A stretch of DNA of 6,911 nt. Origin: Sphingopyxis sp. (GTDB lineage Bacteria; Pseudomonadota; Alphaproteobacteria; Sphingomonadales; Sphingomonadaceae). A program made the translations under genes and the position numbers. The notes beneath the pieces were generated by a model. That model saw only the letters and a program-made list of their open reading frames with translations. It was not told the DNA's origin and made no database searches. Location: NCBI GenBank assembly GCA_012035435.1, contig JAAUPH010000129.1, positions 1 to 6,911 of the forward strand, given 5' to 3'. Of the stretch, positions 1-5,714 are shown one piece after another (positions within the stretch are counted from its first letter, which is position 1; each line of letters opens with the position of its first letter).

Positions 1-73
1 GAGCTTGGCGTCCGGATGCGGCGCGTCCTTGCCCGAGATGTTTCGTCTGGATGTCGCCTCATCGGATTTCCCC

Positions 74-260
74 TCACATCCGGGCCGCTGCGCGGCGCTG
101 CCGCCACTGGTCGAGAACCACGGCGCCGACGATGACTCGCGCCCTTGACCATCTCCTGGTAGTAGGCGTCGAGCCGCAGGAAGGTGAAGCCGGAGATGAT
201 CACCCCGAAGATCAGCGCGCCGAGCAGGATGGCGACCTGCTGGCGGCGGGGCGCGCTCAC
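74..260 (-). pseudogene. 3' fragment of a sugar-type ABC transporter permease, frameshifted
   Basis: This is the C-terminal end of an inner-membrane permease of the RbsC/XylH type (sugar ABC importers). Read on the minus strand, one frame gives a hydrophobic segment (ILLGALIFGVIISGF) followed by DAYYQEMVKG. A second frame then gives VIVGAVVLDQWRQRR and a TGA at 74-76. These two pieces follow one another in the family: last membrane helix, a YYQ..VKG loop, a final short helix ending in LD and basic residues. Removing the single base at about 137 joins them into one frame. The upstream side (about 235-262) loses similarity, so only some 60 codons are present. A possible next gene starts with ATG at 62-60 behind a GGGGAAAT leader, but only 20 codons are visible. 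The frameshift may be a sequencing error at a contig end. The family call is from memory of the motif order; the sugar is unknown. Confidence 0.55.
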
Positions 261-301
261 GTTCGCCGGGAGCCATCGCCGCGGACCGTCTACCGGCTCG
301 G

Positions 302-451
302 CGACGGCGGCTGGGCCGGCTGTACAACAGCAGCGACTACCCGGCCAATCTGCTTGGGCTGTTCGGCGTGGAGTGGGAGTTTCCGAGCGTCGAGCCGCCG
401 GAGTACCTGCGGCAGCTCAGCCCGCAACTCTTTGCGGAGGAAGCCCGCCGC
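302..451 (+). pseudogene. Unrecognised gene fragment (possible DUF3150-like / planctomycete-type protein)
   Basis: The frame with codons starting at 302 reads RLGRLYNSSDYPANLLGLF, then GVEWEFPSVEPPEYLRQLS and PQLFAEEARR. It is a well-formed soluble-protein segment with the arrangement 'YN..DYP..L..LFGVEW.FPS.EPPEYL..L.P.L'. I associate this loosely with proteins of the DUF3150 sort, but I cannot confirm it. It has no start, and after about position 451 the frame turns into low-quality sequence and stops near 530. Another frame takes over there, so this is a fragment joined to unrelated DNA on both sides. It is not part of the folC gene and not in frame with it. Confidence 0.3.
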
Positions 452-612
452 CCGATTGCACCATTGGCGATCCAATCACTGCGGAGTGTATCTGCGACGG
501 CAACTCGTTCACCATCCCCGGCCAACAGCTGACCACCACCGACATCTTCGGCATCAGCAGCCTGACCCTCGTCTTCTTCGGTTCCGCGGTGGTGGCCCTC
601 GAACAGTTCGCG
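442..612 (+). pseudogene. Unrecognised gene fragment with Cys-rich segment and one hydrophobic helix
   Basis: In the frame that continues into folC, this stretch reads PPPDCTIGDPITAECICDG, then NSFTIPGQQLTTTDIFGISS and LTLVFFGSAVVALEQF. It holds three cysteines within about 10 residues and then a probable membrane helix. None of this belongs to FolC, whose central domain should precede the conserved DGGHN motif. It looks like a piece of an exported or membrane protein from another gene, fused by chance to the FolC frame at about 612-622. The reverse strand is also open here but gives less protein-like sequence. I do not recognise the family. Confidence 0.25.
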
Positions 613-618
613 CGCTCG

Positions 619-1059
619 GCGCGCCTCTCGCCCGGCCCGCTCACCGCCCGCGCCCCGCTCGGCGAGCTATGGCTCGATGGCGGCCATAATGTCGATGCCG
701 CCAAACGCATCGCCGATCATTTCGCTCGCGATCTGGCCGATCGTGGTCCGATCGACCTGATCATCGGCATGCTGGCCAATAAGGATGCGGCGGGCTTTCT
801 GACCGCACTCGCCCCAGTCACGCGCAATTTGGTCGCGGTGCCCGTGCCGGGCCAAGCGCATTTCAGCCCGGAAGCATTGACCGCACTGGCGCGCGACAGC
901 GGGATCAAACATTTCGGCCAGGCCACCGACATCGCCACTGCGCTCGGCATCGTCGCCACGCTCGCTCGCAAACAACGCCCAGCCCGCGGCGTTGCCATCA
1001 CCGGCTCGCTGTATCTGGCCGGCGCGGTGCTGCGGCTGAACGATGAAGTGCCGGATTAG
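619..1059 (+). CDS. folC: FolC, C-terminal part only: dihydrofolate/folylpolyglutamate synthase
   Basis: FolC is a cytosolic ATP-dependent ligase that adds glutamate to dihydropteroate and to reduced folates. What remains is the C-terminal domain of the Mur-ligase-like fold. It starts at a linker reading RLSPGPLTARAP, followed by ELWLDGGHNVDAA (the hallmark DGGHN motif of FolC), IGMLANKDAAGFL (the conserved 'K.D' segment), and a closing ITGSLYLAGAVL. About 145 codons are present of a usual 420-450, so the ATP-binding P-loop domain is missing. There is no start codon or ribosome site at the junction; the frame runs back into unrelated sequence. The true gene probably continued upstream in the source genome. 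The TAG at 1057-1059 lies 5 bp from the stop of the convergent ampG gene. The family call is firm; the break is seen directly. Confidence 0.88.
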   Translation, partial: ARLSPGPLTARAPLGELWLDGGHNVDAAKRIADHFARDLADRGPIDLIIGMLANKDAAGFLTALAPVTRNLVAVPVPGQAHFSPEALTALARDSGIKHFGQATDIATALGIVATLARKQRPARGVAITGSLYLAGAVLRLNDEVPD

Positions 1060-1064
1060 CGCCC

Positions 1065-2729
1065 TCAAGCAGGCGCAAGACTGTCCCGCGCCTGCCACCG
1101 GTCCCGCATCCACTCGGCGACGCAAAAGACGATGGCGATCACGCCAATTCCCGCGGCAAGGTAGAACATCGGCGCATAACCGTCGGTCTCGATATATTTT
1201 CCAAGCGCCCCGCGCCCCAGTGACCCGATCAGGAAGGTCAGCGACGACAGCAGCGCATATTGCACCGCGCTATGCTCCTTGGCGGTGATCGAGGAGAGAA
1301 ACGCAACATAGGCCGCGCCGGCAATGCCATTGGCCAGATTCTCGCCAGCAATCGCCAGCATCAGGCGCGCCAAACGCGCATCGGCGCCGAACAGTTCGAA
1401 CAGCGCATATATGCCGATGTTGCTGCCCACCGCGTCGATCCCCGCCCCGCCAAGCGCGAGGTCGGCGTAAAGCAGGTTGGTGACGGCCGCGAGGATCGAC
1501 CCTAGTACGAGCGACGGCAAACGGCCAATCCAGGCAAATAGAAACGCGCCCAGCGTGATCCCCAACATCGTCATGCCAACGCCAAAGAATTTGCTCGCAA
1601 TCGCGACCTCATCCTTGGTGTAGCCGAGCTCACCAAGATAGAATGGCAGCGCAAATGGTGCCCAGATATTATCCGTCAGGCGATAGGTCAGGATGATGCC
1701 CAGCGCGATCAGCACACCCCATTTCAGCCGCCCAATAAGCTCCATCAGCGGCATCAATAGCGCCTGATAGCCATAGTCGATCGCACGCGAAAACCCGCTG
1801 TCGCGGTCATCCACTGCCGCCGTCGCCGTGCGCGACTGGCCTGCCATGCGGCCCAAAAAGGCGGCGATGATGGCCGGAATAACGACGGTCGCGATGACAA
1901 TGATCGGCCCCTCGAACTTCACAAACTCGGTCGAATCAGGACGCGTTTCGGCGGAAGCGGTCAGCGACAACACCATGAACTGGATCACGGTAAACAATGC
2001 CCAGGCCCAGGCGAGCAGGATCACCGCCATCGCCATATTGCGATAATTTTGCGGGACCCGGTACAGCCAAGCCATCCCGGCGGCATCATCGGTGCGCGGG
2101 CGCGGTGTATCGGGCGCCATGAACGTGATCAGCGAAATGACGAAAAAGGCGATGCCCATCGCCAGATAAACCCCTGGCCAGTCGATCCGCGCCGCCAGCA
2201 CCAGCGCCAGCGCACCTCCGATCAGCGTCGCGAGCCGATATCCTAGTTGATAGATCGCCGACAATATCTCCACCGGCGTTATCTCGTCGGCGACATCGAC
2301 CCGCCACGCATCAATCACGATATCCTGCGTGGCCGATGCAAAGGCACCGATACCAGCCAGCAGCGAAAACCATCCCAGCGCCGATTTGGGATCAAGCTGT
2401 GACATCGCCACAAAGATCAACCCCAGCATGATCTGAATCGGCAGCAGCCAGCTTTTGCGCCGCCCAAGCCGCTCCAGTCCCGGCAGAACAATCCGGTCCA
2501 CCAGCGGTGACCAAAGAAATTTGAACGCGTAAGCAAGGCCGATCAGCGAAAAAACACCCATCGTCTCAAGGTCAACGCCCGCCTCGTCCAGCCAAGCATA
2601 AAGCGTCCCCAACAACAAGGCGAAGGGCAGCCCGGCGGAAATGCCAAAGGCCAGCATGACGCCCGTCTTGCGGTGGCGCATTGCCACCTTGAACAACTGC
2701 CATCCCGATAGTTTGGCCGCGTCCGTCAT
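1065..2729 (-). CDS. ampG: AmpG-family MFS permease (muropeptide transporter)
   Basis: A 554-aa inner-membrane protein of the major facilitator superfamily. AmpG imports anhydro-muropeptides released from peptidoglycan for recycling, and in many Gram-negatives this affects beta-lactamase induction. Family signs are an N-terminal segment with SAGLPFALLLGTLYAWL (about residues 31-47), GVFSLIGLAYAFKFLWSPLVDR (58-79), LGRRKSWLL (88-96), and ASATQDIVIDAWRVD (131-145). These match the AmpG pattern 'SGLP...LTE.GV...TIG.FSL.G..Y..KFLW.P..DR' and 'SATQDI..DA.R'. About 12-14 hydrophobic helices are visible, and a long mid-protein loop (about 290-315, rich in S, T, A, D) makes it longer than the E. coli form (about 490 aa), as is common in alphaproteobacteria. 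The start is fixed by GGGGAG six bases before the ATG. The gene is convergent with folC. Its upstream region is cut 92 bp before the start by the mobile element, which may alter expression. Substrate is inferred from family. Confidence 0.85.
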   Translation of the reverse strand: MTDAAKLSGWQLFKVAMRHRKTGVMLAFGISAGLPFALLLGTLYAWLDEAGVDLETMGVFSLIGLAYAFKFLWSPLVDRIVLPGLERLGRRKSWLLPIQIMLGLIFVAMSQLDPKSALGWFSLLAGIGAFASATQDIVIDAWRVDVADEITPVEILSAIYQLGYRLATLIGGALALVLAARIDWPGVYLAMGIAFFVISLITFMAPDTPRPRTDDAAGMAWLYRVPQNYRNMAMAVILLAWAWALFTVIQFMVLSLTASAETRPDSTEFVKFEGPIIVIATVVIPAIIAAFLGRMAGQSRTATAAVDDRDSGFSRAIDYGYQALLMPLMELIGRLKWGVLIALGIILTYRLTDNIWAPFALPFYLGELGYTKDEVAIASKFFGVGMTMLGITLGAFLFAWIGRLPSLVLGSILAAVTNLLYADLALGGAGIDAVGSNIGIYALFELFGADARLARLMLAIAGENLANGIAGAAYVAFLSSITAKEHSAVQYALLSSLTFLIGSLGRGALGKYIETDGYAPMFYLAAGIGVIAIVFCVAEWMRDRWQARDSLAPA

Positions 2730-2821
2730 GCTTGCTCCCCACTCATGCTTTTGTCGGTCACATCATGGTGCAACCGCCTGGCTGAACCTGCAATGGCCAA
2801 TAAGGGGAGTGTAGGAAAGCT

Positions 2822-2829
2822 GAAATATA
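2822..2829. repeat. Left target-site duplication of the IS1595-type element
   Basis: GAAATATA occurs here and again at 6205-6212, directly outside the two ends of the element. Eight base pairs is the usual duplication length for the IS1595 family. The shared direct repeat is really 11 bp (GAAATATACGG). Only the 8-bp reading starting at 2822 leaves two ends that align symmetrically, so the last three bases (CGG) match by coincidence with the start of the element. Confidence 0.8.
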
Positions 2830-2853
2830 CGGTATTAGGTATCAAAAGCAGAA
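2830..2853 (+). repeat. Left terminal inverted repeat (IRL)
   Basis: The left end begins CGGTATTAGGTATCAAAAGC and continues AGAA. Compared with the right end read inward, 20 of 24 bases match. Mismatches are at positions 2, 13, 17 and 18. It is the expected transposase binding and cleavage site. Confidence 0.82.
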
Positions 2854-2925
2854 GCGTCCGATAGCCACAGAGTTCGTCATGCTCCGCAGAAGGAGCAAGA
2901 CAGTGAAGTTTGAGAGTGAACCGAC

Positions 2926-2937
2926 ATTAGGTAGCAA
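2926..2937 (+). repeat. Internal copy of the terminal repeat core
   Basis: ATTAGGTAGCAA occurs 96 bp inside the left end, in the same orientation as IRL. It is identical over 12 bp to the core of the right end (reverse complement of 6189-6200), and closer to that end than to its own left end, which has T in place of G at one position. It may be an accessory transposase-binding site or the relic of a former end. Confidence 0.6.
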
Positions 2938-3002
2938 CAGCACCGCCCCGTCTCTGACGGCGGTAAAGGCCTCCCGCCATCCAAGCCATATCGCCCCCCG
3001 GA

Positions 3003-3025
3003 CTCGCCTTCGCTGTGAAGGTGAG
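3003..3025 (+). promoter_or_regulatory. Hairpin just before the ribosome site of the 338-aa gene
   Basis: CTCGCCTTC and GAAGGTGAG can pair over 9 bp (one G-U pair) around a five-base loop. The stem ends two bases before the AGGAG Shine-Dalgarno (3028-3032), which sits seven bases before the ATG at 3040. It could limit ribosome access or block read-in from outside transcripts. There is no U-run, so it is not a typical terminator. Function is inferred. Confidence 0.4.
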
Positions 3026-3039
3026 GCAGGAGACGAATC

Positions 3040-4056
3040 ATGGATAGATTCAGCAAAGTTGATAAGGCCGTTGATCGCTTCGGCTATTGGTTCGGAGCCT
3101 ACACGATCATGACGGGCGCATTCGCATGGATCGCGCGCCAGATGGACGCCTACAACCTTGGATGGCCGGAAGCATTCTTCATTGGGCTGTTCTCTGCTGG
3201 CTTCGTTGTGCTCATAGTAAGTGCTGGACTCGTTGGGTGGCGCTTTTTCAATCCAATCACCATCGAAGATGCAGAGGGAAAACTGGGCGCCCCGCCGCCC
3301 ACGCAAGAAGCATTGACTGACGCTCAGGTCGCATCCCTGATAAACGCGCACCTGCTGGCGTGGAAGTCAGACACCCTGCCCAAGATGTTCCCCACGCACA
3401 GCGACATTCATGCGCGAGATGAGAAGCTGGCAGCCCTGTCAGACCAGATGAAGCACATGCGGGAGATTGTAGAAGGCGGGCAAAAGAACGCGGCGACCAA
3501 CACCAGCAACTTCCATGAACGCCTAGATGCCGTCGCCAAGGCGCTCGTTGAATTGGAGCGAAAGCTGGAAGCGTGGACGCGCGAGCATTCAGAGAATCAG
3601 GATGAACGCTTCCGCTGGATAGACTTGGGTTTTGCTGCGATCCTGAACCGGGATTGGCACAATCGTCTATTTAGTGAGCTGGTCGATAAGTTTTCTTCAA
3701 TTGAAGCGCCGGTCCAAGGCGGGCTGGGCATCATCGACGGCCAAGGCTGGCTGAAGTCGGTGAAGGCTTGGCGAAGCACCCTCGAAGAGTGGCTCGTTAT
3801 TGCTGACTATTACGCGCCCGAAACGTCGAAGCGTGTGCTGGACGTTCCTGAGCATCTATATGAGAAACAATGGTCGTTCGATGAAGGTCCGCTGACCGCA
3901 AATCAGGTTCACCGCTTCAAGGAAACCGCTGTCTGGTTCCACAATCTCAACCAGAGCAAAAAGCGGGTGGATGCCGCCATTGAGAGCGCCGCCTTCTATT
4001 CGCCGTCCATGAAGGGACGGCGCGATGCACCGCCTAGACCAAACGGAGATCAGTAA
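3040..4056 (+). CDS. Membrane-anchored coiled-coil protein, unknown function (IS passenger)
   Basis: A 338-aa protein I do not recognise. The N-terminus carries an amphipathic stretch (1-14), then two hydrophobic segments at about 15-32 (FGYWFGAYTIMTGAFAWI) and 45-67 (AFFIGLFSAGFVVLIVSAGL and on), with a short loop between. Both ends are therefore probably on the same side of the membrane. A polar linker with PPPTQ (85-89) follows. Next is a long charged helical region at about 123-185 with heptad-like spacing (DEKLAALSDQMKHMREIV, then ERLDAVAKALVELERKLEAW), a probable coiled coil. The C-terminal 150 residues are soluble and rich in Trp, with no motif I can name; the tail is basic (KGRRDAPPRP). 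Start: AGGAG seven bases before the ATG, preceded by a hairpin. The stop overlaps the 3' end of the convergent DUF6471-like gene by 23 bp. It is a passenger, not needed for transposition in simple relatives. A sensor or defence role is possible but unproven. Confidence 0.8.
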   Translation: MDRFSKVDKAVDRFGYWFGAYTIMTGAFAWIARQMDAYNLGWPEAFFIGLFSAGFVVLIVSAGLVGWRFFNPITIEDAEGKLGAPPPTQEALTDAQVASLINAHLLAWKSDTLPKMFPTHSDIHARDEKLAALSDQMKHMREIVEGGQKNAATNTSNFHERLDAVAKALVELERKLEAWTREHSENQDERFRWIDLGFAAILNRDWHNRLFSELVDKFSSIEAPVQGGLGIIDGQGWLKSVKAWRSTLEEWLVIADYYAPETSKRVLDVPEHLYEKQWSFDEGPLTANQVHRFKETAVWFHNLNQSKKRVDAAIESAAFYSPSMKGRRDAPPRPNGDQ

Positions 4057-4270
4057 CCCCAATCGCTTCTAGGCACTGCAACAGGAACGCAGCGGTAAAC
4101 CCGCCACGGCTGATCTTGTTGTTCAAATTGCGCTCGTTTTCCGTGACCCCGATTGCCGCCAGCTTCTCGGCCAGCGCAGCATAGGTCACGCCTTTCCGCT
4201 TCAATTCGGCTTTCAGCAGGTTCTTCGCCCGCGTCTCAAACTCGACCGTCGCAGCATCAGTTTTCGCCAT
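4034..4270 (-). CDS. DUF6471-like small protein, candidate regulator of the transposase
   Basis: A 78-aa helical protein. Its body, with KNLLKAELKRKGVTYAALAE (about 17-36), ENERNLNNKISRGGFTAAFL (44-63) and LQCLEAIGV (64-72), matches what I recall of the DUF6471 family. The 'GVTYAALAEKL..IGV....NLNNKISRG' arrangement resembles a Cro/CI-type helix-turn-helix, so DNA binding is likely. Two earlier in-frame starts exist (from 4297), but AAGGG lies eight bases before the ATG at 4270-4268, so MAKTDAATV is preferred. It is divergent from the transposase across an operator-like region, and its 3' end overlaps the 338-aa gene by 23 bp. Autoregulation and repression of transposition are inferred from position. 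It could instead be a cofactor of the transposase. Confidence 0.8.
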   Translation of the reverse strand: MAKTDAATVEFETRAKNLLKAELKRKGVTYAALAEKLAAIGVTENERNLNNKISRGGFTAAFLLQCLEAIGVTDLRLV

Positions 4271-4287
4271 GTTCATTGCCCTTGAAA

Positions 4288-4375
4288 ATGTCATCACTTT
4301 TGATGATATACCTCATTGACTTTGACGATGTAAACCATCATATCCACTGCACATTATCACTGGATATGATGACAT
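4288..4375. promoter_or_regulatory. Divergent operator/promoter region with nested inverted repeats
   Basis: This AT-rich stretch separates the DUF6471-like gene from the transposase. Three inverted repeats are seen. ATGTCATCA (4288-4296) pairs with TGATGACAT (4367-4375), placing the same 9-mer in front of each gene, pointing outward. CATCATATCCA (4336-4346) pairs exactly with TGGATATGATG (4361-4371), 11 bp arms around a 14-base spacer. TCATCA and TGATGA (4291-4296, 4301-4306) form a tight 6-bp palindrome. The transposase ATG (4374) sits inside the last arm and has no strong Shine-Dalgarno, so a bound protein or a folded RNA would hide its start. A helix-turn-helix protein made next door is the obvious candidate ligand. 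Confidence 0.6.
4305..4334 (-). promoter_or_regulatory. Possible promoter of the DUF6471-like gene
   Basis: On the minus strand TTTACA (4334-4329) is followed after 18 bases by TATATC (4310-4305), 35 to 40 bases before the preferred start. The -10 matches the consensus at only four of six positions. It overlaps the palindrome at 4291-4306, as expected for autoregulation. On the plus strand the best candidate for the transposase is TTGACT (4316-4321) with CATATC 17 bases later, which is weak. Confidence 0.3.
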
Positions 4376-5333
4376 GGCACAACATTTTCTTCTTTCAGCC
4401 AAGGCCCGCACGATCAGTTTGAAGTCCGTCTATCAGATGGGCGAGGACAAGGCCTATGCGCTGTTCTGTTCGCTTCGCTGGGCGGAAACCGATGGCGAGG
4501 CGGTTTGCCCTCGCTGCGGCTGTGTGGACAGCTATGGCATTCCCAGCCGCCGCAAGTTTCAGTGCAAGGGTTGCGGCCATCAATACTCGGTAACGAGCGG
4601 CACTTTGTTCGCCGGTCGCAAGCTGTCCTTCACCGACTTGCTCGCGGCAATCGTCCTGTTCGTCAACGGCGCTAAGGGTGTTTCGGCCCTACAGGTTAGC
4701 CGCGATCTCGATTGCCAATATAAGACGGCCTATGTGCTGTGCCATAAACTCCGTGAGGCGATGGCGCGCGAGCAAGAGGGGCGCAGGCTGGACGGTATCG
4801 TGGAAATGGATGGCGCGTATTTCGGCGGCTATGTGAAGCCCGAAAACTACGCCGCCGAGCGTAAGGACCGCCGCCTAAAGGCCAACCGTTCGGGCAAGCG
4901 CCAATGCGTCGTGATCATGCGCGAGCGCGGCGGCAAGTCGCTTCCCATTGTCGTCGCCAATGAGGTTGATGCTCTCCCCTATGTCCGCGATCATGTCGCC
5001 AATCAGGCAACGCTTCATGCCGACGAGGGAAGCGGCTGGGATGCCCTTCATGCTGGCTGGGATACCAAGCGCGTCAATCACTCGGTTGCCTATAAGGATG
5101 ATGGCGCTTGCACCAACCAAGCCGAAAGCTATTTCAGCCGCCTTCGCCGGATGGAAGTCGGGACGCACCATCATATCGCTGGCCCCTATCTCGGCTCCTA
5201 CGCGCGGGAAGCGTCATGGCGCGAAGATAACCGCCGCGTGTCGAATGGCGATCAGGCGATGATGGTGGGCCAAGCCGCGATGGCCTCGCGGGTCAGCCGA
5301 CAATGGAAGGGCTATTGGCAGCGGGCGGCTTAA
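4374..5333 (+). CDS. IS1595-family transposase (zinc ribbon plus DDE domain)
   Basis: A 319-aa transposase that cuts and joins the element ends. The N-terminal MAQHFLLSAKART and WAETDGEAVCPRCGC are typical of the family. A zinc ribbon uses Cys45, Cys48, Cys64 and Cys67 (CPRC and CKGC). A helical DNA-binding part follows at about 85-130. The catalytic RNase H-like domain shows Asp146 in EMDGAYFGGY, Asp217 in LHADEGSGWD, and Asn248/Glu251 in TNQAESYFSRLRR, fitting the DDN/DDE with basic residue pattern of IS1595 transposases. Length is normal and no frame is broken. The ATG at 4374 lies in the divergent operator region; the upstream GGAT is a poor ribosome site, suggesting low translation. The 74-aa gene starts 39 bp behind it. 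I am sure of the family; activity is inferred from intact residues and the fresh target duplication. Confidence 0.95.
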   Translation: MAQHFLLSAKARTISLKSVYQMGEDKAYALFCSLRWAETDGEAVCPRCGCVDSYGIPSRRKFQCKGCGHQYSVTSGTLFAGRKLSFTDLLAAIVLFVNGAKGVSALQVSRDLDCQYKTAYVLCHKLREAMAREQEGRRLDGIVEMDGAYFGGYVKPENYAAERKDRRLKANRSGKRQCVVIMRERGGKSLPIVVANEVDALPYVRDHVANQATLHADEGSGWDALHAGWDTKRVNHSVAYKDDGACTNQAESYFSRLRRMEVGTHHHIAGPYLGSYAREASWREDNRRVSNGDQAMMVGQAAMASRVSRQWKGYWQRAA

Positions 5334-5372
5334 TCGTCAGGCTGCCCTATCGAGAGAATCGGGGAGTTTGAA

Positions 5373-5597
5373 ATGTTACGAGATGACCCTGCTAGGGCGG
5401 TTGCAATGTATGCGGCTGCGGCGTCCACTATCGCACTTTGCGCCCTTCACCGTAGTGGCGTTCTAACTGACCGCGAAATGGACCAAGCCAAAAAGGCAAT
5501 GGAAAGCTGCTTGAAGGGCGTCCAAAACGACGCGAAACTAACCGAGGTTATCGGCCTTTATAGTCAGCTCCTGTCGTCAACAAGCCGCCCCACGTAA
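5373..5597 (+). CDS. Small protein of unknown function downstream of the transposase
   Basis: A 74-aa protein. Residues 9-26 (AVAMYAAAASTIALCALH) are hydrophobic or small and could be a membrane or buried helix; the rest (LTDREMDQAKKAMESCLKGV, then TEVIGLYSQLL) is helical and polar. GGGGAG stands eight bases before the ATG, a better ribosome site than the transposase has. The spacing (39 bp) suggests co-transcription with the transposase. Its last 34 bp overlap the 3' end of a convergent 47-aa gene. I do not recognise it. Confidence 0.6.
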   Translation: MLRDDPARAVAMYAAAASTIALCALHRSGVLTDREMDQAKKAMESCLKGVQNDAKLTEVIGLYSQLLSSTSRPT

Positions 5598-5707
5598 TTC
5601 TCATATGCAGCGATAGCCTTATTCAGAAGGGCAAAATATGTGGAGCCAGATTCTGCGTCGCGTTTCGTTGCGCCAGTTAGGGGGGGTGATCCGTTTGGTT
5701 TGTGCAT
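5564..5707 (-). CDS. Small 47-aa protein behind the winged-helix gene
   Basis: A short reading frame starting MHKPNGSPPLTGATKRDAES and ending YENYVGRLVDDRS, with a helical middle (TYFALLNKAIAAYENYV). The ATG at 5707-5705 is seven bases after the TGA of the 140-aa gene, with GAGAAAG overlapping that stop as a possible ribosome site, so the two look like one operon. Codons 6-9 contain a run of seven C (plus strand G, 5680-5686), a slippage-prone tract. The frame is also open far upstream, but that part lies inside the 140-aa gene and is not needed. Function unknown. Confidence 0.5.
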   Translation of the reverse strand: MHKPNGSPPLTGATKRDAESGSTYFALLNKAIAAYENYVGRLVDDRS

Positions 5708-5714
5708 GTCTTTC

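Noticed and set aside
60..62. ATG on the minus strand after the permease stop, as a new gene
   Set aside because: Only 20 codons are visible before the window edge, very Arg-rich, and the region is a suspected chimera. Not enough to call.
184..1059. A 291-aa plus-strand frame as one protein
   Set aside because: Only the part from about 619 is FolC. The upstream part reads across at least two fragment joints and lacks the FolC ATP-binding domain.
1059..1076. Terminator between folC and ampG
   Set aside because: GCGCC and GGCGC can pair over 5 bp with an 8-base loop, but there is no U-run and it overlaps the ampG coding end. Too weak to call.
2842..3351. 169-aa minus-strand frame at the left end of the element
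   Set aside because: It overlaps the 5' end of the well-supported 338-aa gene, lacks family-like motifs, and reads as an antisense shadow.
4260..4380. CRISPR-like or tandem array from repeated TGATGA units
   Set aside because: The units are short and inverted, with irregular spacing. They fit operator half-sites better than an array.
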